Translations under genes and position numbers: made by a program
The notes under the pieces: model-generated
What the model was told of the DNA's origin: nothing
Databases searched by the model: none
Seen by the model: the letters and a program-made list of their open reading frames with translations, nothing else
Source: Chamaelirium japonicum
Lineage: Eukaryota > Streptophyta > Magnoliopsida > Liliales > Melanthiaceae
Length of the DNA stretch: 64,000 bases
Direction of reading: 5' to 3'
Assembly: GCA_947650365.1 (NCBI GenBank)
Contig: CANTAL010000143.1
Location: 620,001 to 684,000, forward strand
In this document: positions 52,030-63,897 of the stretch, one piece after another
How the letters are laid out: every line of letters begins with the position of its first letter
How positions within the stretch are numbered: the first letter of the stretch is position 1

Positions 52030-53267
52030 TCGTACGAATGAATTAGAATGGATCGTACGAATGAATTAGAATAGATTGTGCGAATGAATTAGAATGGATC
52101 GTACGAATGAATTAGAATGGATCATACGAATGAGAAAGAATGGATCGTACGAATGAATTAGAATGGATCGTACGAATGAATTAGAATGGATCGTACGAAT
52201 AAATAAGAATGGATACATTCGTCCGAATGAATTAGAATGGATCATACAAATGAGTAAGAATGGATCGTACGAATGAAATAGAATAGATTGTACGAATGAA
52301 TTAGAATGGATCCTACGAATGAATTAGAATGGATCGTGTGAAAGAATTAGAATGGATCGTACAAATGAATTAGAGTGGATCGTACGAATGAATTAGAATG
52401 GATCATACGAATGAGTATAAATGGATCGTACAAATGAAATAGAATGGATTGTAAGAATGAATTAGAATGGATCGTACGAATGAATTAGAATGGATCGTGT
52501 GAAAGAATTAGAATGCATTGTATGAATGAATTAGAATGGATCGTATGAATAAATTAGAATGGATCGTGCGAATGAATTCAAATGTATCACATGATCCATT
52601 CGAATAGAATGGATCGTATGAATGAATTAGAATGGATCGGGCGAATGAATTAGAATGGATTGTAGGAATGAATTAGAATGGATCGTATGAATGAATTAGA
52701 ATGGATCGTATGAATGAATTAGAATGGATCGTGCGAATGAATTAGAATGGATCGTACGAATGAATTAGAATGGATCATACGAATGAATTAGAATGGATCA
52801 TACGAATGAGTAAGAATGAATCGTACGAATGAAATATAATGGATTGTACGAATGAATTAGAATGGATACATTCGTGCGAATGAATTAGAATGGATCGTAC
52901 GAATGAATTAGAATGGATCGTACGAATGAATTAGAATGGATCATACGAATGAATTAGAATGGATCTTACGAATGAATTAGAATGGACCGCACGAATGGAT
53001 TAGAATGGATACATTCGTGCGAATGAATTAGAATGGATTGTATGAATGAATTAGAATGGATCGCACGAATGAATTAGAATGGATCGTACGAATGAATTAG
53101 AATGGATCGTACGAATGGATTAGAATGGATTGTACGAATGAATTAGACTGGATCCTACGAATGAATTAGAATGGATCATGTGAAAGAATTAGAATGGATT
53201 GTATGAATGAATTAGAATGGATCATATGAATGAATTAGAATGGATCGTGCGAATGAATTCGAATGGA
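52030..53267 (+). repeat. Satellite block, plus polarity
   Basis: J4 left, J1 right; islet cassette at about 52,568-52,612. Confidence 0.88.
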
Positions 53268-53982
53268 TCGTACGAATTCATTCTAATTCATTCATACAAA
53301 CCATTCTAATTCTTTCACACGATCCATTCTAATTCATTCGTACGTTCCATTCTAATTCATTAGCACGATCCATGCTAATTCATTCGTTCGATCAATTCTA
53401 ATTCATTAGCACGATCCATTCTAATTCATTCGTACGATCCATTCTAATTCATTCGCACGATCCATTCTAATTCATTCATACAATCCATTCTAATTCTTTC
53501 ATACGATCCATTCTAATTCATTCGTAGGATCCATTCTAATTCATTCGTACAATCTATTCTATTTCATTCGTACGATCCATTCTTACTCATTCGTATAATC
53601 CATTCTAATTCATTCGGACGAATGTATCCATTCTAATTTATTCGTACGATCCATTCTAATTCATTCGTACGATCCATTCTAATTCATTCGTAAGATCAAT
53701 TCTAATTCATTCGTACAATCCATTCTAATTCATTCGTACGATCCATTCTAATTCATTCGTACGATCCATTCTAATTCATTCGTGCGATCCATTCTAATTC
53801 ATTCATACGATCTATTCTAATTCATTCATACATTCCATTCTAATTCTTTCACACGATCCATTCTAATTCATTCGTACGATCCATTCTAATTCATTCGCAC
53901 AATCCATTCTATTTCATTCGTACGATCCATTCTTACTCATTCGTATGATCCATTCTAATTTATTCACACGAATGTATCCATA
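53268..53982 (-). repeat. Satellite block, minus polarity
   Basis: J1 left, J2 right; reversed GTGCTAATG set near 53,350-53,415. Confidence 0.87.
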
Positions 53983-54438
53983 ATGGATCATACGAATGAG
54001 TAAGAATGGATCGTACGAATGAAATAGAATGGATTGTGCGAATGAATTGGAATGGACCGTACGAATGAATTAGAATGGATACATTCGTGCGAATGAATTA
54101 GAATGAATCGGACGAATGAATTAGAATGGATCGTACGAATGAATTAGGATGGATCGTATGAATGAATTAGAATGGATCGTACGAATAAATTAGAATGGAT
54201 ACATTCGTCCGAATGAATTAGAATGGATCATACGAATGAGTAAGAATGGATCGTACGAATGAAATAGAATAGATTGTACGAATGAATTAGAATGGATCCT
54301 ACGAATGAATTTGAATGGATCGTGTGAAAGAATTAGAATGGATTGTATGAATGAATTAGAATGGATCGTGCAAATGAATTAGAATGGATCGTACGAACGA
54401 ATTAGAATGGACCGTGCTAATGAATTAGAATGGATCGT
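53983..54438 (+). repeat. Satellite block, plus polarity
   Basis: J2 left, decayed J1 right. Confidence 0.85.
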
Positions 54439-54517
54439 ACGAATTCATTCTAATTCATTCATACAATCAATTCTAATTCTTTCACACGATCCATTCTAAT
54501 TCATTCGTACGTTCCAT
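54439..54517 (-). repeat. Very short satellite block, minus polarity
   Basis: About 80 bp; the right switch is CGTTCCATTAATGAATTAG, seen once. Confidence 0.8.
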
Positions 54518-54936
54518 TAATGAATTAGAATGGATCGTACGAATGAATTAGAATAGCTCATACGAATGAATTAGAATGAATCGTATGAATGAATTAGAAT
54601 GGTTACATTCGTGCGAATGAATTAGAATAGATCGTACGAATGAATTAGAATGGATCGTACGAATAAATTAGAATGGATCGTGGGAATGAATTAGAATGGA
54701 TCGTACGAATGAATTAGAATGGATCCACCGAATGAGTTAGAATGGATCATACGAATGAATTAGAATTGATTGTACGAATGAATTAGAATGGATTGTGCGA
54801 ATGAATTAGAATGGATCGTATGAATGAATAAGAATGGATCGTACGAGTGAATTAGAATGGATCGTGCGAATGAATTAGCATGAATCGTACGAATGTATTA
54901 GAATGGATCGTACGAATGAATTAGAATGAATCGTAC
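54518..54936 (+). repeat. Satellite block, plus polarity
   Basis: Almost the whole block is the second copy of 16,558-16,950, including J8 at its right end. Confidence 0.9.
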
Positions 54937-56502
54937 GATCCATTCTAATTCATTCGTACGATCCATTCTAATTCATTCGCACGAATGTATCCATTCTAGT
55001 TCATTCGTACGATCCATTCTAGTTCATTCGTACGATGTACGATTCATTCTAATTCATTCGTACGATCCATTCTAATTCATTCGCACTAATGTATCCATTC
55101 TAGTTCATTCGTACGATCCATTCTAGTTCATTCGTACGATCCATTCTAATTCATTCATACGATCCATTCTAATTCATTCGTATGATCCATTCTAATTAAT
55201 TCATATGATCCATTCTAATTCATTCGTACGATCCATTCTAATTCATTCATACAATCCATTCTAATTCATTCGCATGAATGTATCCATTCTAATTAATTCA
55301 TACGATCCATTCTAATTCATTCGTATGATCCATTCGTATTCATTCGCACGATCCAATCTAATGGATTCGCACGATCCATTCTAATTCATTCGCACGAATG
55401 TATCCATTCTAATTCATTCATACGATCCATTCTAATTCATTCGTACGATCCATTCTAATTCTTTCATACGATCAGTTCTAATTCATTCATACGATCCATT
55501 CTAATTCATTCGTACGATCCAATCTAATTCACTCATACGATCCATTCCCATTCTAATTCATTTGCACGAATATATCCATTCTAATTCATTCGTATGATCC
55601 ATTCTAATTCCTTCGTACGATCCATTCTAATTCATTCATACGATCTATTCTAATTCATTCGTACGATCCATTCTAATTCATTCGTATGATCCATTCTAAT
55701 TCATTCGCACGAATGTATCCATTCTAATTCATTCGTACGATCCATTCTAATTCATTCGCACGATCCATTCTAATTCATTCGTACGATCCATTCTAATTCT
55801 TTCTCACGATCCATTCTAATTCATTCGTACGATCCATTCTAATTCATTCGCCCGATCCATTCTAATTCATTCGTACGATCCATTCTAATTCATTCGCACG
55901 ATCTGTTCTTATTCATTCGCACAATCCATTCTAATTCATTCGCACGAATATATCCATTCTAATTCATTCGTACGATCCATTCTAATTCATTCGTATGATC
56001 CATTCTAATTAGTTCGTATGATCCATTCTAATTCACTCATACGATCCATTCTAATCATTCTAATTCATTCGTACGATCCATTCTTATTCATTCATACGAT
56101 CCATTCTAATTCATTCGCACAATCCATTCTAATTCATTCGTACAATCCATTCTAATTCATTCGTATGATCCATTCTAACTCATTCGGTGGATCCATTCTA
56201 ATTCATTCGTACGATCCATTCTAATTCATTCCCACGATCCATTCTAATTTATTCGTACGATCCATTCTAATTCATTCGTACGATCTATTCTAATTCATTC
56301 GCACGAATGTAACCATTCTAATTCATTCATACGATTCATTCTAATTCATTCGTATGAGCTATTCTAATTCATTCGTACGATCCATTCTAATTCATTTGTA
56401 TGAGCTATTCTAATTCATTCGTACGATCCATTCTAATTCATTCGTACGATCCATTGTAATTTATTCAAACAATCCATTTAGATTCATTCGCACAAATGTA
56501 TC
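54937..56502 (-). repeat. Satellite block, minus polarity (1.6 kb)
   Basis: J8 left; the right switch, GTATCCATTAGAATGG, was seen once. Confidence 0.87.
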
Positions 56503-56750
56503 CATTAGAATGGATCGTACGAATGAATTAGAATGGATCGTACGAATGAATTAGAATGGATCGTACGAATGAATTAGAATGGATCCTACGAATGAATTAG
56601 AATGGATCGTGTGAAAGAATTAGAATGGATTGTATGAATGAATTAGAATGGATCGTATGAATGAATTAGAATGGATCGTGCGAATGAATTAGAATTGATC
56701 GAACGAATGAATTAGAATGGATCGTGCTAATGAATTAGAATAGAACGTAC
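56503..56750 (+). repeat. Satellite block, plus polarity
   Basis: Right switch CGTACGAATTCATTC resembles half of J1. Confidence 0.83.
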
Positions 56751-56937
56751 GAATTCATTCATACGATCTATTCTAATTCATTCATACAATCCATTCTAAT
56801 TCTTTCACACGATCCATTCTAATTCATTCGTACGATCCATTCTAATTGATTCGCACAATCCATTCTATTTCATTCGTACGATCCGTTCTTACTCATTCGT
56901 ATGATCCATTCTAATTCATTCGCACGAATGTATCCAT
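56751..56937 (-). repeat. Short satellite block, minus polarity
   Basis: J2 right. Confidence 0.83.
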
Positions 56938-57332
56938 AATGGATCATACGAATGAGTAAGAATGGATCGTACGAATGAAATAGAATGGATTGTGCGAATG
57001 AATTAGAATGGACCGTACGAATGAATTAGAATGGATACATTCGTGCGAATGAATTAGAATGGATCCGACGAATGAATTAGAATGGATCGTACGAATGAAC
57101 TAGAATGGATCGTACGAAATGAATTAGAATGGATCGTACGAATAAATTAGAATGGATACATTCGTCCGAATGAATTAGAATGGATCATACGAATGAGTAA
57201 GAATGGATCGTACGAATGAAATAGAATAGATTGTACGAATGAATTAGAATGGATCCTACGAATGAATTAGAAAAGATCGTGTGAAAGAATTAGAATGGAT
57301 TGTATGAATGAATTAGAATGAATTCGTACGAT
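56938..57332 (+). repeat. Satellite block, plus polarity
   Basis: J2 left, J1 (form A) right; includes the reversed post-J1 variant run. Confidence 0.87.
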
Positions 57333-60300
57333 CCATTCGAATTCATTCGCACGATCTATTCTAATTCATTCATACGATCCATTCTAATTCATTCATACAA
57401 TCCATTCTAATTATTTCACACGATCCATTCTAATTTATTCGTAGGATCCATTCTAATTCATTCGTACAATCTATTCTATTTCATTCGTACGATCCATTCT
57501 TACTCATTCGTATGATCCATTCTAATTCATTCGGATGAATGTATCCATTCTAATTTATTCGTACGATCCATTCTAATTCATTCGTACGATCCATTCTAAT
57601 TCATTCGTACGATCCATTCTAATTCATTCGTCCGATCCATTCTAATTCATTCACACGAATGTATCCATTCTAATTAATTCGTAGGATCCAATCTAATTCA
57701 TTCGTACGATCCATTCTAATTCATTCGTAAGATCCATTCTAATTCATTCAAACAATCTATTCTAATTCATTCGTACGATCCATTCTAATTCATTCGCACG
57801 ATCCATTCTAATCCATTCTAATTCATTTGTACGATCCATTCTAATTCATTCATACGATCCATTCTAATTCATTCGTACGATCTATTCTAATTCATTCGTA
57901 CGATCCATTCTAATTCATTCGTACGATCCATTCTAATTCATTCGTGCAATCCATTCTATTTCATTCGTACGATCCATTCTAATTCATTTGTACGATCCAT
58001 TCTAATTCATTCGTACAATCCATTCTATTTCATTCGTACGATCCATTCTTACTCATTCGTATGATCCATTCTAATTCATTAGCACGATCCATTCTAATTC
58101 ATTCGTACGATCCATTCTAATTCATTCGAACGATCCATTCTAATTCATTCGTACGATCCATTCTAATTCTTTCACACGATCCATTCTAATTCATTCGTAC
58201 GATCCATTCTAATTCATTCGTACGATCTATTATAATTCATTCGTACGATTCATTCTAATTCATTCGTACGATCCATTCTAATTCCTTCGTACGATCCATT
58301 CTAATTCATTCATACAATCCATTCTAATTCTTTCACACGATCCATTCTAATTCATTCGTACGTTCCATTCAAATTCATTCGCACGATCCATGCTAATTCA
58401 TTTGTTCGATCAATTCTAATTCATTAGCACGATCCATTCTAATTCATTCGCACGATCCATTCTAATTAATTCAAGGGATCCATTCTAATTCATTCATACG
58501 ATCTATTTTAATTCTTTCGCACGAATGTATCCATTCTAATTCATTCGCACGAATGTATCCATTCTAATTCCTTCGTACGATCCATTCTAATTCATTCGTA
58601 CGATCCATTCTAATTCATTCATACAATCCATTCTAATTCGTTCACACGATCCATTCTAATTCATTCGTACGATCCATTCTAATTCATTCGTGCAATTCAT
58701 TCTAATTCATTCGTACGATCCATTCTAATTCATTTGTACGATCCATTCTAATTCATTCGTACAATCCATTCTATTTCATTCATACGATCCATTCTTACTC
58801 ATTCGTATGATCCATTCTAATTCATTCGCACGAATGTATCCATTCTAATACATTCATACAATCCATTCTAATTCATTCTGTACGATCCATTCTAATTCAT
58901 TCGCATGAATGTAACCATTCTAATTCATTCATTTGATCCATTCTAATTCATTCATTTGATCCATTCTAATTCATTCGTACGATCCGTTCTAATTCATTCG
59001 TCCGATCCATTCTTATTCATTCGCACGAATGTATCCATTCTAATTCATTCATACGATCCATTCTAATACATTCGTACGATCCATTCTAATTCATTCGTAA
59101 GATCCATTCTAATTCATTCGTACGATCTATTCTAATTCATTCGTACGATCCATTCTATTTCATTCGCACGAATGTATCCATTCTAATCCATTCGTACGAT
59201 CCATTCTAATCCATTCGTACGATTCATTCCAATTCATTCGCATGAATGTAACGATTCTAATTCATTCATTTGATCCATTCTAATTCATTCGTACAATCTA
59301 TTCTAATTCATTCGTACGATCCATTCTAATTCATTCGTACGATCCATTCTAATTCATTCGTCCGATCCATTCTAATTCATTCGCACGAATGTATCCATTC
59401 TAATTCATTCGTACGATCCATTCTAATCCATTCTAATTTTTTCACAAAATCTATTCTAATTCATTCATACGATCCATTCTAATTCATTCACACGAATGTA
59501 TCCATTCTAATTCATTCATACGATCCATTCTATTCATTCGTACGATCCATTCTTACTCATTGGTACGATCCATTCTAATTCATTCGCACGATCCATTCTA
59601 ATTCATTCGTACGATCCATTCTAATTCATTCATACGATCCATTCTAATTCATTCGTACGATCCATTCTAATTCATTCGTACGATCCATTCTAATTCATTC
59701 GCACGAATGTATCCATTCTAGTTCATTCGTACGATCCATTCTAATTCATTCGTACGATCCATTCTAATTCATTCGCACGATCCATTCTAATTCATTCGTA
59801 CGATCCATTCTAATTCATTCATACGATCCATTCTAATTCATTCGTACGATCCATTCTAATTCATTCGCACAAATGTATCCATTCTAATTCATTCGTAGGA
59901 TCCATTCTAATTCATTCGCACGATCCATTCTAATTCATTCGTATGATCCATTCTAATTCTTTCACACGATCCATTCTAATTCATTCGTATGATCCATTAT
60001 AATTCATTCGCACGATCCATTCTAATTCAATCGTTCGATCCATTCTAATTCATTCATTTGATCCATTCTAATTCATTCGTACGATCCATTCTAATTCATT
60101 CGTTCGATCCATTCTAATTCATTCTATTCATTCGTACGATCCATTTTTACTCATTGGTACGATCCATTCTAGTTCATTCGTACGATCCATTCTAATTCAT
60201 TCGTACGATCCATTCTAATTCATTCGTACGATCCATTATAATTCATTCGTACGATCAGTTCTTATTCATTCGCACAATCCATTCTAATTCATTCGCACGA

Positions 60301-60694
60301 ATGTATCCATTCAATTTCATTCGTACGATCCATTCTAATTCATTCGTACGATCCATTCTAATTTATTCGTATGATCCATTCTAATTAATTCGTACGATCC
60401 ATTCTAATTCATTCGTACGATCCATTCTAATTCATTCATACAATCCATTCTAATTCATTCGCACGAATGTATCCATTCTAATTAATTCGTACGATCCATT
60501 CTAATTCATTCGTATGATCCATTCTAATTCATTCGCACAATCCATTCTATTTCATTCGTACGATGCATTCTTACTCATTGGTACGATCCATTCTAATTCA
60601 TTCGCACGAATGTATCCATTCTAATTCATTCGCACAATCCATTCTAATTCATTCGCATGAATGTATCCATTCTAATTCATTCTAATTCATTCGT
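57333..60694 (-). repeat. Longest minus-polarity block (3.4 kb)
   Basis: J1 left, J3 right. Contains a reversed GTGCTAATG set near 58,385-58,430 and reversed GGTTACATT blocks near 58,900 and 59,180-59,280. Confidence 0.9.
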
Positions 60695-60899
60695 ACGAAT
60701 GGATACATTCGTGTGAATGAATTAGAATGGATCATACGAATGAGTAAGAATGGATCGTACGAATGAAATAGAATGGATTGCACGAATGAATTAGAATGGA
60801 TCGTACGAATGAATTAGAATGGATCGTGTGAAAGAATTAGAATGGATTGTATGAATGAATTAGAATGGATCGTACGAATAAATTAGAATGGATCGTACT
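60695..60899 (+). repeat. Short satellite block, plus polarity
   Basis: J3 left, J6 right; second copy of 25,455-25,662. Confidence 0.87.
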
Positions 60900-61195
60900 A
60901 GGATCCATTCTAATTCATTCGTACAATCTATTCTATTTCATTCGTACGATCCATTCTTACTCATTCGTATGATCCATTCTAATTCATTCGGACGAATGTA
61001 TCCATTCTAATTTATTCGTACGATCCATGCTAATTCATTCGTACGATCCATTCTAATTCATTCGTCCGATCCATTCTAATTCATTCGCACGAATGTATCC
61101 ATTCTAATTCATTCGTACGGTCCATTCTAATTCATTCGCACAATCTATTCTATTTCATTCGTACGATCCATTCTTACTCATTCATATGATCCATT
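60900..61195 (-). repeat. Satellite block, minus polarity
   Basis: J6 left, J2 right; variant run CGGACGAATG, TACGGTCC, TACTCATTC as at 62,661-63,001. Confidence 0.86.
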
Positions 61196-61588
61196 ATGGA
61201 TACATTCGTGCGAATGAATTAGAATGGATCATACGAATGAGTAAGAATGGATCGTACGAATGAAATAGAATGGATTGTGCGAATGAATTAGAATGGATCG
61301 TATGAATGAATTAGAATGGATCGTGTGAAAGAATTAGAATGGATTGTATGAATGAATTAGAATAGATCGTATGAATGAATTAGAATGGATCGTACGAATG
61401 AATTAGAATAGATCGTACGAATGAATTAGAATGGATCGTACGAATAAATTAGAATGGATACATTCGTCCGAATGAATTAGAATGGATCATACGAATGAGT
61501 AAGAATTGATCATACGAATGAAATAGAATAGATTGTATGAAAGAATTAGAATGGATTGTATGAATGAATTAAAATGAATTCGTACGAT
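61196..61588 (+). repeat. Satellite block, plus polarity
   Basis: J2 left, J1 right. Confidence 0.86.
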
Positions 61589-62488
61589 CCATTCGAATTC
61601 ATTCGCACGATCCATTCTAATTCATTCATACGATCCATTCTAATTCATTCATACAATCCATTCTAATTCTTTCACATGATCCATTCGAATTCATTCGTAG
61701 GAACCATTCTAATTCATTCGTACAATCTATTCTATTTCATTCGTACGATCAATTCTTACTCATTCGTATGATCCATTCTAATTCATTCGGACGAATGTAT
61801 CCATTCTAATTTATTCGTACGATCCATTCTAATTCATTCGTACGATCTATTCTTATTCATTCGTACGATCCATTCTAATTCATTCATACAATCTATTCTA
61901 ATTCATTCATACGATCCATTCTAATTCATTCGCAATATCCATTCTAATTCATTCGTACGATCCATTCTAATTCATTCGCACGAATGTATCCATTCTAGTT
62001 CATTCGTACGATCCATTCTAATTCATTCGTACGATCCATTCTAATTCATTCATACAATCCATTCTAATTCATTCGCACGATCCATTCTAATTCACTCATA
62101 CGATCCATTCTAATACATTCATACAATCCATTCTAATTCATTTGCACGAATATATCCATTCTAATTTATTCGTATTTCATACGATCCATTCTAATTCATT
62201 CGTAGGATCCATTCTAATTCATTCGTACAATCTATTCTATTTCATTCATACGATCCATTCTTACTCATTCGTATGATCCATTCTAATTCATTCGGACGAA
62301 TGTATCCATTCTAATTTATTCGTACGATCCATTCTAATTCATTTGTACGATCCATTCTAATTCATTCGTACGATCCATTCTTACTCATTCGTATGATCCA
62401 TTCTAATTCATTCGTACGATCTATTCTAATTCATTCGTATGATCCATTCTAATTCATTCGCACAATCTATTCTAATTCATTCGTACGA
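61589..62488 (-). repeat. Satellite block, minus polarity
   Basis: J1 left, J4 right. Confidence 0.87.
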
Positions 62489-62660
62489 TCGTATGAATGA
62501 AATAGAATGGATCGTACGGAATGAATTAGAATGGATTGTATGAATGAATTAGAATGGATACATTTGTGCGAATGAATTAGAATAGATAATACGAATGAGT
62601 AAGAATGGATCGTACGAATGAAATAGAATGGATTGTACGAATGAAATAGAATGCATTGTA
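62489..62660 (+). repeat. Short satellite block, plus polarity
   Basis: J4 left; third copy of the 5,977 / 39,428 start, with CGTACGGAATG. Confidence 0.85.
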
Positions 62661-63001
62661 TGATCCATTCTTACTCATTCGTATGATCCATTCTAATTCA
62701 TTCGGACGATCTATTCTATTTCATTCGTACGATCCATTCTTACTCATTCGTATGATCCATTCTAATTCATTCGGACGAATGTATCCATTCTAATTTATTC
62801 GTACGATCCATTCTAATTCATTCGTACGATCCATTCTAATTCATTCGTACGATCCATTCTAATTCATTCGTCCGATCCATTTTAATTCATTCGCACGAAT
62901 GTATCCATTCTAATTCATTCGTACGGTCCATTCTAATTCATTCGCACAATCCATTCTATTTCATTCGTATGATCCATTCTTACTCATTCGTATGATCCAT
63001 T
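62661..63001 (-). repeat. Satellite block, minus polarity
   Basis: J2 right; two CGGACGA variants 65 bp apart. Confidence 0.85.
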
Positions 63002-63330
63002 ATGGATACATTCGTGCGAATGAATTAGAATGGATCATACGAATGAGTAAGAATGGATCGTACGAATGAAATAGAATGGATTGTGCGAATGAATTAGAAT
63101 GGATCGTACGAATGAATTAGAATGGATCGTGTGAAAGAATTAGAATGGATTGTATGAATGAATTAGAATAGATCGTATGAATGAATTAGAATGGATCGTA
63201 CGAATGAATTAGAATGAATCGTACGAATGAACTAGAATGGATACATTCGTGCGAATGAATTAGAATGGATCGTACGAATGAATTAGAATGGATCTTACGA
63301 ATGAAGTAGAATGGATCGTACGAATGCACG
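63002..63330 (+). repeat. Satellite block, plus polarity
   Basis: J2 left; copy of 47,009-47,360 ending in GAATGCACGATCAATG. Confidence 0.86.
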
Positions 63331-63643
63331 ATCAATGCTAATTCATTCGTTCGATCAATTCTAATTCATTAGCACGATCCATTCTAATTCATTCGTACGA
63401 TCCATTCTAATTCATTCGCACGATCCATTCTAATTCATTCGTACGATCCATTCTAATTCTTTCACACGATCCATTCTAATTCATTCGTACGATCCATTCT
63501 AATTCATTCGTACGATCTGTTCTAATTCATTCGTACGATCCATTCTAATTTCATTCGTACGAACCATTCTAATTCATTCGCTCAATGTATCCATTCTAAT
63601 CCATTCGTACGATCTATTCTAATCCATTCGTACGATCCATTCT
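63331..63643 (-). repeat. Satellite block, minus polarity
   Basis: Opens with the reversed GTGCTAATG set; the right switch, CCATTCTAGATTGTGCG, was seen once. Confidence 0.85.
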
Positions 63644-63897
63644 AGATTGTGCGAATGAATTAGAATGGATCGTATGAATGAATTAGAATGGATACATTCG
63701 TGCGAATTAATTAGAATGGATCGTATGAATGAATTAGAATAGATTGTGCGAATGAATTAGAATGGATCGTACGAATGAATTAGAATGGATTGCACGAATG
63801 AATTAGAATAGATTGCCCGAATGAATTAGAATGGATCGTGCGAATGAAATAGAATAGATACAAATGAATTAGAATGGATCATACGAATGAATTAGAA
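63644..63897 (+). repeat. Satellite block, plus polarity
   Basis: J7 right; shared with 35,700-35,956 apart from an indel. Confidence 0.85.
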
